Numbered from the stretch's first letter, positions 17,065 through 26,557 are shown. The stretch is 64,000 nt of DNA from Helicobacter sp. 11-8110 (GCF_003288905.1 NZ_NHYL01000001.1:186001-250000), one strand, 5' to 3'. Made by a program: numbers and translations. Notes: generated by a model not told the origin, from the sequence alone.

Positions 17065-18435
17065 TTGAAAGAAACTATTGATTTTAAAAAATTTGCTAAA
17101 TTTTCCAAACCAGGTCCTCGCTACACAAGCTATCCTACTGCCGTAGAATTCAATCAAGACTACACCTATGATTCTTACATACAAGATTTACAAAAAGATA
17201 CAAATCCCCTTTCGCTTTATGTGCATTTGCCTTTTTGTCGCAGTGCTTGTTATTTTTGTGGTTGCAATGTGATTTACACAAGTAAAGAAGAAAACAAAAC
17301 ACTCTATTTAGAAATTCTAAAAAAAGAACTACAAATCCTAAAGAATACATTGGATTGCACCAAGGAAGTTTGTCAACTACATTTTGGAGGAGGAACACCT
17401 ACTTTTTTTCATGCTAAAGAGCTTGAAGTTTTAATACAAATGTTAAAAGAGACTTTTCCAAACTTCCATAACGATGCAGAAATCGCCTGTGAAATCGATC
17501 CAAGATTCTTCAACAAAGAACAAATGCAAGTGCTTAAAAATGGAGGCTTTAACAGACTTAGCTTTGGGATTCAAGATTTTAATCCCAAAGTGCAAGAAGC
17601 AATCCACCGAATCCAGCCTTTCTCGTTAGTTCAAGATGCCATTAGCATTGCTAGAGATTTTGGCATTAGCTCAATTAATTTTGATCTTATTTATGGATTG
17701 CCTTATCAAACACTTGAAACTTTTCAAGAAACTTTGTCCCAATGCCTTAAGCTTAATCCAGATCGCTTTGCGATTTTTAATTATGCTCATGTGCCTTGGA
17801 TTAAAAAAACAATGAGAAAAATAGATGAGACCACACTTCCAATACCCGAAGAAAAGCTTAATATCCTAAAAAGCACCATACAACATTTACAAGAAAATGG
17901 TTATAAAATGATTGGTATGGATCATTTTGCAAAACCTGATGATGAGCTTTTTAAATCCATTCAAAAAGGACAATTGCGGCGCAACTTCCAAGGCTACAGT
18001 ACCAAAGGAGGGACCCAAACTATTGGGATTGGCTTAACTTCTATTGGAGAGGGCATGGATTATTATGCTCAAAACCACAAAGATCTCCCCTCTTACAAAA
18101 AAGCCATTGATTTAGGTATTTTGCCATTCTCCAAAGGAATCAAGCTAAGCCTTGATGATAGGATTAGAAAGTCCGTTATTATGCAGCTTATGAGTAATTT
18201 CAAATTAGATTTCTCAGCCATTGAAAAGCAATTTGATATTAACTTTAAAGAATATTTTAGTGAATCTTTAAAGGAATTAGAGATTTTTGCAGTAGAAAAT
18301 TTAATTACAATTCACAACAATGGTATTGAAGTAAGCCCAACTGGCACTTTGCTTATCCGAAATATTGTAATGGCTTTTGATGCCTATATTAAAAAGTTTA
18401 GCCCCAATCAAAAAATCTTTAGCAAAACAATCTAA
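17065..18435 (+). CDS. hemN: Oxygen-independent coproporphyrinogen III dehydrogenase HemN
   Basis: About 456 aa radical-SAM enzyme that oxidatively decarboxylates coproporphyrinogen III in haem synthesis without oxygen. The cluster motif is C-RSA-C-YF-C-G-C (RSACYFCGC), within the typical context YVHLPFCRSACYFCGCN; GPRYTSYPTA near the N-terminus is a HemN hallmark. There is no ATG start. A TTG at 17065 has GAAGG 8 nt upstream and is preferred; a second in-frame TTG at 17050 overlaps the previous stop and has no ribosome site. Confidence 0.95.
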   Translation: MKETIDFKKFAKFSKPGPRYTSYPTAVEFNQDYTYDSYIQDLQKDTNPLSLYVHLPFCRSACYFCGCNVIYTSKEENKTLYLEILKKELQILKNTLDCTKEVCQLHFGGGTPTFFHAKELEVLIQMLKETFPNFHNDAEIACEIDPRFFNKEQMQVLKNGGFNRLSFGIQDFNPKVQEAIHRIQPFSLVQDAISIARDFGISSINFDLIYGLPYQTLETFQETLSQCLKLNPDRFAIFNYAHVPWIKKTMRKIDETTLPIPEEKLNILKSTIQHLQENGYKMIGMDHFAKPDDELFKSIQKGQLRRNFQGYSTKGGTQTIGIGLTSIGEGMDYYAQNHKDLPSYKKAIDLGILPFSKGIKLSLDDRIRKSVIMQLMSNFKLDFSAIEKQFDINFKEYFSESLKELEIFAVENLITIHNNGIEVSPTGTLLIRNIVMAFDAYIKKFSPNQKIFSKTI

Positions 18436-18443
18436 GGCGTAAA

Positions 18444-19733
18444 ATGAAACATTTTAAGGATTATAATTATTTAAAAACAAGTGATGCCTGCGTTAAATGT
18501 GGCAAATGCCTTCCAGATTGCACAATCTTTAATATCAATGGCGATGAAGCTACTTCTCCAAGAGGTTTTATTGATTTATTGGGTGCTTATCAAAGAAAAG
18601 AGATTCCGCTTGATAAAAATGCTAAGAATATTTTTGAGACCTGTTTTTTGTGCACCACTTGTGTTAGTGTATGTCCAAATTCTCTCCCAACAGACACACT
18701 TATTGAGAATATTCGCTATGAAATTGCCCAAAAATACGGAATTACTTGGTTTAAGAGAATATTTTTCTACCTTTTAAAGCATCGTAAAATAATGGATTTT
18801 AGTATGAAATTAGGTGCATTTTTTACACCCTTGCTTTTCCAAAAAACAAGCGATAATCATTCTATAAAACCACGTTTTAAACTCCCCTTTATCTCTAATA
18901 GAATCTTTGGAGCCATTCAGACTAAAAGTTTTTTAAATTCCCACAAAGAAAATCTCATTTATAACAAAGACAACCCCAAAAAAGTTGCCATATTCATTGG
19001 CTGTTTGGGAAATTATAATTATAAAAGCGTGGGAGAATCGCTTGTATTTATACTCCAAAAGCTAGGGATTAACACAATGATTCCAAAAAAACAAAAATGT
19101 TGTGGTGCTCCTGCTTATTTTACAGGTGATTTTGAAAGTGTCAATCAACTCATCATAGAAAATGTCGCCTACTTTGAAAGCTTCATTAATGAAGTAGAGG
19201 CGATTTTGATTCCTGAAGCTACTTGTGCGGCAATGATTTTGGAAGATTGGGAAAGGTTTATGGAGAAAAACCCAAACTACAAACAAAGAATCCAAAAATT
19301 ACTACCTAAAATCCATATGGCAACCCATTGGCTTATGCACAATACAAATCTCAAAGAGTATCTCTCCACTCTTCCAAAGTTACAAGAAACATTCACTTAT
19401 CACGATCCATGCCATGCCAGAAAAGTGCTTGGTATCTGGAAAGAGCCACGCGAATTACTTTGTCAAAATTACAACTTAATTGAAATGGAAGATTCTAATG
19501 CTTGCTGTGGTTTTGGTGGTGTCACAATGCAAACAGAAAAATTCAATCTAGCAAGTAAAGTGGGAAATAAAAAGGCTCAAATGATTAACAAAACACAAGC
19601 TAAATATGTTGTAGCAGAATGTAGTGCATGTCGTATGCAACTCAATAATGCTCTCCATCAAGAAAAAGTCAAAACGCTTTTTGCACATCCTTTAGAGCTA
19701 ATTCAAAAGATTATTAAAGCCTCTGCGATTTAA
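18444..19733 (+). CDS. glpC: GlpC/GlcF-like Fe-S oxidoreductase subunit
   Basis: 429 aa. Two 4Fe-4S ferredoxin motifs open the protein (CVKCGKCLPDC and CFLCTTCVSVC), followed by two CCG domains (GCLGNY...QKCCGAPAY and HDPCHA...NACCGFGG). This is the layout of anaerobic glycerol-3-phosphate dehydrogenase subunit C and glycolate/lactate oxidase Fe-S subunits, which pass electrons to the quinone pool. It follows hemN by 8 nt, as HP0665-HP0666 do in H. pylori. No partner flavoprotein is adjacent, so the substrate is not settled. Confidence 0.85.
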   Translation: MKHFKDYNYLKTSDACVKCGKCLPDCTIFNINGDEATSPRGFIDLLGAYQRKEIPLDKNAKNIFETCFLCTTCVSVCPNSLPTDTLIENIRYEIAQKYGITWFKRIFFYLLKHRKIMDFSMKLGAFFTPLLFQKTSDNHSIKPRFKLPFISNRIFGAIQTKSFLNSHKENLIYNKDNPKKVAIFIGCLGNYNYKSVGESLVFILQKLGINTMIPKKQKCCGAPAYFTGDFESVNQLIIENVAYFESFINEVEAILIPEATCAAMILEDWERFMEKNPNYKQRIQKLLPKIHMATHWLMHNTNLKEYLSTLPKLQETFTYHDPCHARKVLGIWKEPRELLCQNYNLIEMEDSNACCGFGGVTMQTEKFNLASKVGNKKAQMINKTQAKYVVAECSACRMQLNNALHQEKVKTLFAHPLELIQKIIKASAI

Positions 19734-19788
19734 TTTTTTTTAAATTATTTTATATTAGAATTTTGCACTTTATATAAAGGAGTTATTT

Positions 19789-21432
19789 ATGATAGGAAAA
19801 AATTTATCCCTTAAGGGTCAGCTTTTCATTGGCTTTGGTATCATTTTGGCTTTTATTATTATCATTGCAGCTACAGGTTATATAAAAATCAAATTTGTAG
19901 ATAATACACTCACAAAAATCAGTGATGATAATGCGGTTAAACAACGCTATGCAATTAACTTTAGAGGGAGTGTGCATGATCGAGCAATCGCTGTTAGAGA
20001 TGTTGTTTTATTAGAAGATACAGTTGAGCTTGAAGCAACACTTAATCAAATCAAGAAGCTAGAAAGCTTCTACCGCGATTCAAGTGAAAAAATGGATCAA
20101 ATCTTTCAAAATCCTGTTATGGTTGATGACAAAGATAAAGAGATCTTAAGTCGTATTAAAAAAGTAGAAAGCATTACGATGCCTTTAATTCGCAATATTA
20201 TCGAACTTAAAGCAAATGGGGATCTAACAGCTGCACACAATATACTTCTTTCCCAAGCAAGGGGTGCTTTTGTTCAATGGTTAGCAGTTATAAATGAATT
20301 TATTGATTACCAAGAATCAAAAAATCAAGCTCTTACTATCAGTGCTAGAGAGGAAATAGGAAACTATCTTAGCCTTGTTTTATGGTTGGCTGGAATCTCT
20401 TTTGTAATTGCAATTTTAATCGCTATTTATATTACAAAGCTTATTATTTCATCATTAGGTGGTGAACCAAAAGAAGCAGTTAAGGTAGTTTTAAGTATTG
20501 CTAATGGAAATTTAAATACTCCTATTCATACCAATTATCAAGAAAGCATGTTGGCTTCTGTCGAACAAATGCAAAGGAAGCTTAAAGAAATTGTTTCAGA
20601 GGTTATGAATTCTTCAAGAGAGCTTAATGAGCGAGCTAGTGAAGTAGCCAATAGTTCTGAAGAAGCAAAAGCTTCCTCTTATAGACAACTCAATAGCTCT
20701 GAAGATTCGGTTCAAAAAATTGAAGAAGTTGTTGATGCAGTAGCTTATGTCTCACAAATAGCAAAACAAACAGAAGAAAACTCCGGAATCACTACAAGCC
20801 TTTCTAATAAAGGTATTGAAGCAATGAAAACAACTATTAACGAAATTGAGAAAATTACCCAAACCGTTTCCTCATCTTCAGAACATATTCGAATGTTAGA
20901 AAAACACTCTCAAGAAATTAGCGGTAGTGCTGAACTAATCAAAGAAATCACCGATCAAACTAATCTCCTTGCACTTAACGCAGCTATTGAAGCTGCAAGA
21001 GCTGGTGAGGCTGGAAGAGGATTTGCAGTTGTTGCTGATGAAATAAGAAAACTCGCTGAACGCACAGGTGTTGCCACCTCTGAAATTGCACGCATGATAG
21101 AAGTAATTCAAAATGAAACACAAACCGCAGTTGAAGCTATCCAAACTGCTGTTCCACAAGTTGAGAAAGGAATGCAGTTGGCTAATGAAGCAAGTGAGAT
21201 ACTAGATCAAATTAACTCCCAAGCAACCGATTCACTCAACAAGGCAAGAGAGGTAACTAGTGCTGCAGAAAAACAGACTGTAAATATGGAAAATCTTGCC
21301 AATGATTTAAAAGAAATTTCTGAAACTTCAAGAAATACGGCTAATTCTATGGAAAATAACACAAAATCTGCCCAAACACTAAAAGAAATTTCATCGATCT
21401 TAAAAAATCATATCAATCACTTTAAACTATAA
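19789..21432 (+). CDS. Methyl-accepting chemotaxis receptor
   Basis: 547 aa. It has an N-terminal helix ([21 protein letters not shown]), a roughly 170-residue periplasmic domain of four-helix-bundle type ([20 protein letters not shown] is typical of 4HB_MCP), a second helix (about 192-216) and a HAMP-like segment. The cytoplasmic coiled coil has the CheA-contact hairpin tip [20 protein letters not shown]. No C-terminal pentapeptide for CheR/CheB tethering is seen. The ligand cannot be read from the sequence. A strong AAAGGAG site precedes the ATG. Confidence 0.93.
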   Translation: MIGKNLSLKGQLFIGFGIILAFIIIIAATGYIKIKFVDNTLTKISDDNAVKQRYAINFRGSVHDRAIAVRDVVLLEDTVELEATLNQIKKLESFYRDSSEKMDQIFQNPVMVDDKDKEILSRIKKVESITMPLIRNIIELKANGDLTAAHNILLSQARGAFVQWLAVINEFIDYQESKNQALTISAREEIGNYLSLVLWLAGISFVIAILIAIYITKLIISSLGGEPKEAVKVVLSIANGNLNTPIHTNYQESMLASVEQMQRKLKEIVSEVMNSSRELNERASEVANSSEEAKASSYRQLNSSEDSVQKIEEVVDAVAYVSQIAKQTEENSGITTSLSNKGIEAMKTTINEIEKITQTVSSSSEHIRMLEKHSQEISGSAELIKEITDQTNLLALNAAIEAARAGEAGRGFAVVADEIRKLAERTGVATSEIARMIEVIQNETQTAVEAIQTAVPQVEKGMQLANEASEILDQINSQATDSLNKAREVTSAAEKQTVNMENLANDLKEISETSRNTANSMENNTKSAQTLKEISSILKNHINHFKL

Positions 21433-21440
21433 ACTTTTTT

Positions 21441-21458
21441 CTCCCATATTTATGGGAG
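21441..21458 (+). terminator. Hairpin after the chemoreceptor gene
   Basis: Perfect 8-bp stem CTCCCATA/TATGGGAG, 8 nt after the stop codon, followed by a moderately T-rich stretch. It lies ahead of the ispDF promoter, so it probably ends the receptor transcript. Confidence 0.55.
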
Positions 21459-21474
21459 ATTTATAAAATTTCAC

Positions 21475-21480
21475 TATAAT
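21475..21480 (+). promoter_or_regulatory. -10 element for the ispDF operon
   Basis: Exact TATAAT, 35 nt before the TTG start of ispDF and just after the receptor terminator hairpin. No TG extension and no clear -35. Confidence 0.5.
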
Positions 21481-21515
21481 TTCATTTTTTAAATCATAAA
21501 CAAGAAAGGCTAAAT

Positions 21516-22664
21516 TTGCGTAATGTCGCTTTGATACTCTTGGGCGCTGGTGATAGCAGTCGTTTTAAGTCTCAAAAAAGCCCCAAAAAACAATGGTTGC
21601 GCATTGATGAGATTCCGCTTTGGCTCAAAGTTGCCAAAGAAGTTACTAGCTATTATCCTTTTAGCAAGTGCATCTTAAGCATTAAAGAAGAAGAAAAAAG
21701 ATACACACAGAAATATCTTGATTCTTATAATTTGGATTTTATTCTCACCAAAGGTGGAAAAACGCGACAAGAATCATTACAAAATGCTCTTTTAAAAGTG
21801 GAAGAGGAATGGGTTTTGGTAAGTGATATTGCTCGATGCAATATGCCAAAAAGTATTTTCACTAAAATACTCTCCTCTACTAACCAATCTGATTGTGTTG
21901 TGCCCTATTTAAGTATTCCAGATACCATTGCTTATGATGATAAGACTTTACAATACCTAAAAAGAGAAAAGCTTAAAATCATACAAACTCCACAGCTTAG
22001 CAAAACCAAAATCTTAAAAAAAGCCTTACTTAAAGGGGATTTTACTGATGAAAGTAGTGCCATTTCTTCTTATGGCGGCTTGATTACTTTTGTAGAAGGC
22101 TCCAAAGAGGGCAATAAGCTTACATACCTTGAAGATTTAAATTCCCTTCCACTTCCCTCACCAAGCCCTAAAAACATTATAGGGTTAGGAAGCGATATAC
22201 ACGCTATGAAATCAGGAAATGGTATTGTCTTAGGCGGAGTTATGATTCCTTGCGAATATCAACTCATAGCTCACAGCGATGGTGATGTTTGCTTACACGC
22301 CTTAAGCGATGCCATTTTGGGCGGGATTGGAGCGGGAGATATTGGCGAATGGTTTCCTGATACCGATGATGCCTATAAAAATGCTGATTCTGCACAACTA
22401 CTACAAAAAATCGCTGATTTCGCTCTAGATGTAGGATATAGCATTAAGCAAGTCGATCTCACTATCTTTGCACAAAAGCCAAAAATTTCACCCTACAAAC
22501 AAGCTATAGAAAAGCGCATTGCAGAGATTTTGGGTATTCCGCTTTTTTGTGTTAATGTTAAAGCCACTACAACAGAAAAACTTGGTTTTGTTGGTAGAGA
22601 AGAAGGTATTATGGTTCAAGCTAATGTTGCTTTAGAATACTTTAATTGGAAAAAATTATTATAA
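21516..22664 (+). CDS. ispDF: Bifunctional IspD/IspF isoprenoid enzyme
   Basis: 382 aa fusion. The N-terminal IspD (about 1-210; LLGAGDSSRFKSQKSPKKQW) couples MEP to CTP. The C-terminal IspF (about 222-382; GLGSDIHAM with metal-binding Asp and His, and AHSDGDVCLHALSDA) forms the cyclodiphosphate in the MEP pathway. The fusion is usual in Campylobacterota. The start is TTG with AAAGG upstream. It leads an operon with the orphan regulator, the ATP-sulfurylase-like gene and pgpA, the same order I recall for Cj1607-Cj1610. Confidence 0.96.
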   Translation: MRNVALILLGAGDSSRFKSQKSPKKQWLRIDEIPLWLKVAKEVTSYYPFSKCILSIKEEEKRYTQKYLDSYNLDFILTKGGKTRQESLQNALLKVEEEWVLVSDIARCNMPKSIFTKILSSTNQSDCVVPYLSIPDTIAYDDKTLQYLKREKLKIIQTPQLSKTKILKKALLKGDFTDESSAISSYGGLITFVEGSKEGNKLTYLEDLNSLPLPSPSPKNIIGLGSDIHAMKSGNGIVLGGVMIPCEYQLIAHSDGDVCLHALSDAILGGIGAGDIGEWFPDTDDAYKNADSAQLLQKIADFALDVGYSIKQVDLTIFAQKPKISPYKQAIEKRIAEILGIPLFCVNVKATTTEKLGFVGREEGIMVQANVALEYFNWKKLL

Positions 22665-22674
22665 TGAGGTTGTT

Positions 22675-23565
22675 ATGGAAATTTTAATTGTAGAAAACGA
22701 AGTCTATTTAGCACAAAGCATTGCTTCAAAATTAAGTCACTTGGGCTTTAATTGCGAAATTACTTCAAGTATACAAGAAGCATTAGATCGAGATAAAGCC
22801 GATATTGTTTTGTTATCCACAAGTATTTCTGGGCAAAATTTTTATCCCCTTATTGAAAAATTTTGCAATTCAATTATCATCTTAATGATACCTTATATTA
22901 ATGATGAAACTGTAACACGACCATTGCAAGCTGGAGCAAACGATTATATTGTAAAGCCTTTTATGATTGATGAATTAGTAAGAAAAATTGAACAGCACAA
23001 TAGCTTTAAGCACTCTCAAAAAGAAATTGCCTTTTATCGCGATTATCTTTGCAATTCTTTATTGACTTCCTCCTATGCTATTAATTCTAAAATTTCATTT
23101 CCCCTTATTATTAAGAGCACTTCTCAAAAAACTATTGATATGTGTGTGGCTAATTACGCTATCCACAAAAAACTTCCCATTAATTTTCTTTCATTTTATG
23201 AAATTCCTGACTATAACAAATTAATCAAGGCAATTTCCAAGCAGAAGTTAAACTATGTTATTGGCTTTGAAACTCTTTCTAGGGAAAACAAAGAAAATTG
23301 CATTAGACTCTTAAAAAATATTCCAATTATTTTCTCATCTCTCAATGGGGATATGTCAGATTTTGCCAATGTTTATGAAATTGAAACCAAAGATATTTCT
23401 CAAGGATTCCATGAAGAGATTTTAAGTGTTGATGAGTATGTTAAAGCAATGATTTTAAACTTTGAAGACAAATACCCTGATACAGAATTAAGCAAAAAGC
23501 TAGGAATGTCAAGAAAAAGTCTATGGGAAAAAAGAAAAAAATATGGAATCACCAAGAAAAAATAA
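22675..23565 (+). CDS. Atypical orphan response regulator, HP1021/Cj1608-like
   Basis: 296 aa. The N-terminal receiver-like domain (about 1-115) lacks the phosphorylation site: the position after VLL is Ser (IVLLSTSISG) and the acidic pair is replaced by EN (IVENEVY), while the Lys in IVKPF remains. A middle region (about 120-250) has no recognised domain. The C-terminus is a Fis/NtrC-type helix-turn-helix (LSKKLGMSRKSLWEKRKKYGI). HP1021 in H. pylori binds oriC and responds to redox rather than phosphorylation; the same is inferred here. The downstream gene starts inside its last 23 nt. Confidence 0.9.
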   Translation: MEILIVENEVYLAQSIASKLSHLGFNCEITSSIQEALDRDKADIVLLSTSISGQNFYPLIEKFCNSIIILMIPYINDETVTRPLQAGANDYIVKPFMIDELVRKIEQHNSFKHSQKEIAFYRDYLCNSLLTSSYAINSKISFPLIIKSTSQKTIDMCVANYAIHKKLPINFLSFYEIPDYNKLIKAISKQKLNYVIGFETLSRENKENCIRLLKNIPIIFSSLNGDMSDFANVYEIETKDISQGFHEEILSVDEYVKAMILNFEDKYPDTELSKKLGMSRKSLWEKRKKYGITKKK

Positions 23566-24727
23566 ATCTCTCTTTATAGATAAGGAAGCTTTGTTTGCGC
23601 TGTATTTATGCAAAGAAGGACTTTTAGCGCCCATTAATCATCTTATGAATGAAAATGAAATGCAACAGAGCGAAAAGAATCAAATTCTTCCTCTTTCTTT
23701 TATTTTAGCTCCCGCTGGAAAACGCAATCAAGAAATTCTACAAAATGTTTCCAAAGGAGAAACTTTAAGTCTCATTTGTGATCATCAAGTGTGTGGTGAA
23801 CTTGTTGTTGATTCTACTTTTTGTATTGACAAAAAACAAAGACTTATGCAAATCACAGGTGGCGATATTTACTCTAAAAAAGCACAAGATATTTATAAAA
23901 GGCTTGGAGATTTTGCAGTTTGTGGAGACTATGAGCTTTATCCTCAAATCACATACCCTATAAACAAAGGTATAAAAGAAACCATTTTGCAAATTAAAAA
24001 AAATATCCAAGCTTCTAGTATTACTGCTATGATGCTTGATGTCTCTCCTATTACTCGAATCCATGAGAGAATTTTTCGACTTATTTTAGACGAAAATGAA
24101 CTTTTAGTTTTATTTTTATTTAAAAAGCAAAAAGAAGACTTACTAAGCTTCCAAATCCGAAAACAATGCTTAGAGTATGTCATAGAAAATTATCTCCCAA
24201 AAAATCGTATTATTATTTTCCCCCTTAATGATATTTATCTCTTTGAAGGAACACACGGAATCTTGCTTAATGCAATTATTTCTCAAAACTTAGGTTGCGA
24301 TAAAATGGTTATCGGCGAAACTCACCCCAATCTCGCCTTTTATTATGAAAAGCAAAAAATATATTCTGTTTTTGATACCACCAAAGAAATCAAAATAAGA
24401 ATTAAATTTTTAAGTGAATTTGTTTATTGTCAGCAATGCAAAACTATCGTAAGCGTCAAAACTTGTCCCCATGGCAAACACCATCACATTAACTATCACA
24501 CAAGATTCATTCAAGGTATCTTGCAATCCGGACTTATTCCGCCAACTATTCTTGTGCGCAAAGAAGTTTCAGCAAAAATTCTTGCTTACCTTTTCCCAAA
24601 TCGTTTTAGCAATCTCATTAAGCAATTTGGAACAATGTTTGCAGACAATGGAATCATCACTGAACAAAACGAGGAAGATTTCTATATCAAGCTCTCTTTA
24701 CTCTATCAAACTCATTCTCTCAATTAG
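23543..24727 (+). CDS. ATP-sulfurylase-like protein, probably degenerate (Cj1609-like)
   Basis: 394 aa. Its C-terminal part resembles sulfate adenylyltransferase (CKTIVSVKTCPHGKHHH, then GLIPPTILVRKEV). The nucleotide-binding QxRNPxHxxH motif of true enzymes is not intact; the equivalent region reads SPITRIHERIF, with the first His missing. Four Cys/His-rich positions (CQQC and CPHGKHHH) could bind a metal. I doubt classical sulfate activation, since this group lacks the rest of the pathway nearby. It overlaps the regulator gene by 23 nt and sits directly ahead of pgpA. Confidence 0.7.
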   Translation: MESPRKNKSLFIDKEALFALYLCKEGLLAPINHLMNENEMQQSEKNQILPLSFILAPAGKRNQEILQNVSKGETLSLICDHQVCGELVVDSTFCIDKKQRLMQITGGDIYSKKAQDIYKRLGDFAVCGDYELYPQITYPINKGIKETILQIKKNIQASSITAMMLDVSPITRIHERIFRLILDENELLVLFLFKKQKEDLLSFQIRKQCLEYVIENYLPKNRIIIFPLNDIYLFEGTHGILLNAIISQNLGCDKMVIGETHPNLAFYYEKQKIYSVFDTTKEIKIRIKFLSEFVYCQQCKTIVSVKTCPHGKHHHINYHTRFIQGILQSGLIPPTILVRKEVSAKILAYLFPNRFSNLIKQFGTMFADNGIITEQNEEDFYIKLSLLYQTHSLN

Positions 24728-24736
24728 GACTTTTTC

Positions 24737-25270
24737 ATGCAAGATAAGAATTTCTTTTTACAATTCCAAAATACCAAAGATTTTTTATGTAAAATGTATC
24801 TCACCCTTTTTTTTAGCGGTTTAAGCAAAAAAGCTCCCGGCACTCTTGGGACACTAGTAGCACTTCCTTTTGGCTGGGCTATTGCTTATTTTATTGCACC
24901 CAGCACTTTATTTTTACTTGCCTTACTTGTAAGCGTGATTGCTATTAAAATAATTGATAACTATGAAAATCAAGGCTTAAATCACGATAGGCAAGAAATA
25001 GTGATTGATGAGCTAGCTGGGGTTTGGATTAGTATTGCTATGATAGGACACACTTATTTTGCCCTTATGCTTGCATTTATTCTCTTTCGCATTTTTGATA
25101 TTTGGAAGCCCTCAATCATTGGTAGAATTGATAAAAATACTAAAGGCGGTCTAGGGGTTATGGGGGATGATTTATTAGCAGGTTTTTTTGCAGGATTATT
25201 AGGATTAATTCTTATTAAACTTCTCTCTCAATTCCAAACTTTTGAAAACCTGCTAAAGCTTAGCTTTTAG
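24737..25270 (+). CDS. pgpA: Phosphatidylglycerophosphatase A
   Basis: 177 aa. PgpA removes phosphate from phosphatidylglycerophosphate to make phosphatidylglycerol in the inner membrane. Typical motifs are SKKAPGTLGTLVALP, IDELAGVWIS and the terminal membrane segment GDDLLAGFFAGLLGLI. It is the last gene of the ispDF operon and overlaps the convergent sensor gene by 11 nt. Confidence 0.93.
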   Translation: MQDKNFFLQFQNTKDFLCKMYLTLFFSGLSKKAPGTLGTLVALPFGWAIAYFIAPSTLFLLALLVSVIAIKIIDNYENQGLNHDRQEIVIDELAGVWISIAMIGHTYFALMLAFILFRIFDIWKPSIIGRIDKNTKGGLGVMGDDLLAGFFAGLLGLILIKLLSQFQTFENLLKLSF

Positions 25271-25952
25271 ATTTTTTAAATAATAAAAAAATCTCCAAAA
25301 CAATAAACAAAAAGATTCCATACAAAAAGTAGCTAATCTTTTTTTCCGAATCTTTTAATATATTTTGTGCATAAAATTGCTGACTTAAGGTGGCTAATTC
25401 CAAACTTGTCAATAATCCATTATCCCCTTCTAATGCCACCAAAAGCTTTTGATTATTTTCTAAAAATGCTTCAACATTACGCAAAATAAAAGTTTGATTA
25501 GCATCATTTAAAAAACTCTCCATTTTTACCACAAGATTTCCACTTCCAAAATAAATATCATCAAGCGTTGAATTATCTTTATTTTGCACTACCATAGAAA
25601 CAGCAAAGTCTCTCAAAACATTATGGATTGTTAAAAGCTGATTAATACAAAATCTAAGCTCCATAAAATTTTCGTAATTATTTCGTTTTAAGACATAATT
25701 TGTTGCAGCAACTTGCGATAAAAATACTATGCGTTGTGCTAAGAATCTTTGTTTTCCACTAATATTAATATAATACAGCAAAGTATCTTGTTTTTGTGAA
25801 ATTTCTTTTATATAAAAATAACAATAAACTGCACTGCCACACAAACAACACAAAAGCGCCAAATGCGCTAATAAATTTTTCTTACAATTACCCAAAAATA
25901 CCCTTTTTATTTCAATCTTAGGAATTGTATCAATCTTAAAAATAATTATCAA
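25260..25952 (-). CDS. Membrane protein with PilJ/NarX-type sensor domain, no output domain
   Basis: 230 aa. There is a TM helix near 30-48 (LLAHLALLCCLCGSAVYCYF), a helical extracytoplasmic domain with the PilJ-type signature INISGKQRFLAQRI, and a second TM helix at the very end (FLYGIFLFIVLEIFLLF) followed by KKSKS. It looks like the sensing half of a chemoreceptor or kinase that stops after the second membrane helix. The frame ends at a normal stop, with no downstream continuation since pgpA converges. It may work by pairing with another signalling protein. Function unknown. Confidence 0.75.
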   Translation of the reverse strand: MIIIFKIDTIPKIEIKRVFLGNCKKNLLAHLALLCCLCGSAVYCYFYIKEISQKQDTLLYYINISGKQRFLAQRIVFLSQVAATNYVLKRNNYENFMELRFCINQLLTIHNVLRDFAVSMVVQNKDNSTLDDIYFGSGNLVVKMESFLNDANQTFILRNVEAFLENNQKLLVALEGDNGLLTSLELATLSQQFYAQNILKDSEKKISYFLYGIFLFIVLEIFLLFKKSKS

Positions 25953-25965
25953 TAAAATATGATAA
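25946..25965. repeat. Inverted repeat in the divergent sensor/lipoprotein promoter
   Basis: TTATCA-N8-TGATAA. The right arm overlaps the extended -10 of the lipoprotein gene, a position suited to a repressor. Short arms in A/T-rich DNA could be chance. Confidence 0.3.
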
Positions 25966-25968
25966 AAT
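25960..25968 (+). promoter_or_regulatory. Extended -10 promoter for the lipoprotein gene
   Basis: TGATAAAAT fits TGnTAnAAT, 35 nt before the ATG at 26003 in the 50-nt divergent spacer. AAAGG lies before the start codon. Confidence 0.5.
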
Positions 25969-26002
25969 TAACTTTACATTTATATTTATTAAAGGAAAAA
26001 CC

Positions 26003-26545
26003 ATGTTTAAACATTGTTTTATGGCTACTCTTATTGGACTTTTATTAGTTGCTTGCGCTCAAAAACAAAACACAATTCAACCAGTTACACTTCAAAAATC
26101 TTGTCAAACTCCCATTATTGCTTATCAATTAGAAAATATTAAAATAGGGGAATTTAACGATTTGCAAATTCCAAAAAAGCAAGTTCTCTCTTTAATAGAA
26201 AATGCCTTACAAAACAGCGGATGCTTTATAAAAGCCAAGCAAAACACACCAAATATTTATATTCTAGAATCTATTTATGGAAGTATCAATCAACAAGCAA
26301 AACAAGGAGGATTTTGGAAATCCACTTCGCATAATACTGCAATCATTGAAGTTTTACTCGCTTTTAGCAATGATAAGGAAACAAGATATTATAAAAGCAA
26401 GGCATCTTTTAAAAATACCACCGATAAATTTCTAGGAATCGGAAATGATTCAAATCTAAATCCACCCCATATACAACTAGCCTTAAATAATGCTATTTAC
26501 TCTGCAATCAATCAAGCAACACAAGATTTTATAAAGCAAAAATAA
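26003..26545 (+). CDS. Putative lipoprotein (YajG-like appearance)
   Basis: 180 aa. A lipoprotein signal ends in LLVAC with the acylated Cys at 18. The mature part alternates strands and helices (YQLENIKIGEFNDLQIPKKQ, LIENALQNSGCF, NAIYSAINQATQDFI), like small outer-membrane lipoproteins of the YajG kind, but I cannot place it in a family. Two further Cys (about 34 and 75) could form a disulfide. It is monocistronic, with its own promoter and a terminator-like hairpin. Confidence 0.8.
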   Translation: MFKHCFMATLIGLLLVACAQKQNTIQPVTLQKSCQTPIIAYQLENIKIGEFNDLQIPKKQVLSLIENALQNSGCFIKAKQNTPNIYILESIYGSINQQAKQGGFWKSTSHNTAIIEVLLAFSNDKETRYYKSKASFKNTTDKFLGIGNDSNLNPPHIQLALNNAIYSAINQATQDFIKQK

Positions 26546-26557
26546 TCCTCACAAATG

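Noticed and set aside
25941-25968. Fur box between the sensor and lipoprotein genes
   Set aside because: Only fragments resemble ATTATCA/TGATAAT; spacing and second half-site do not fit a Fur 7-1-7 pattern.
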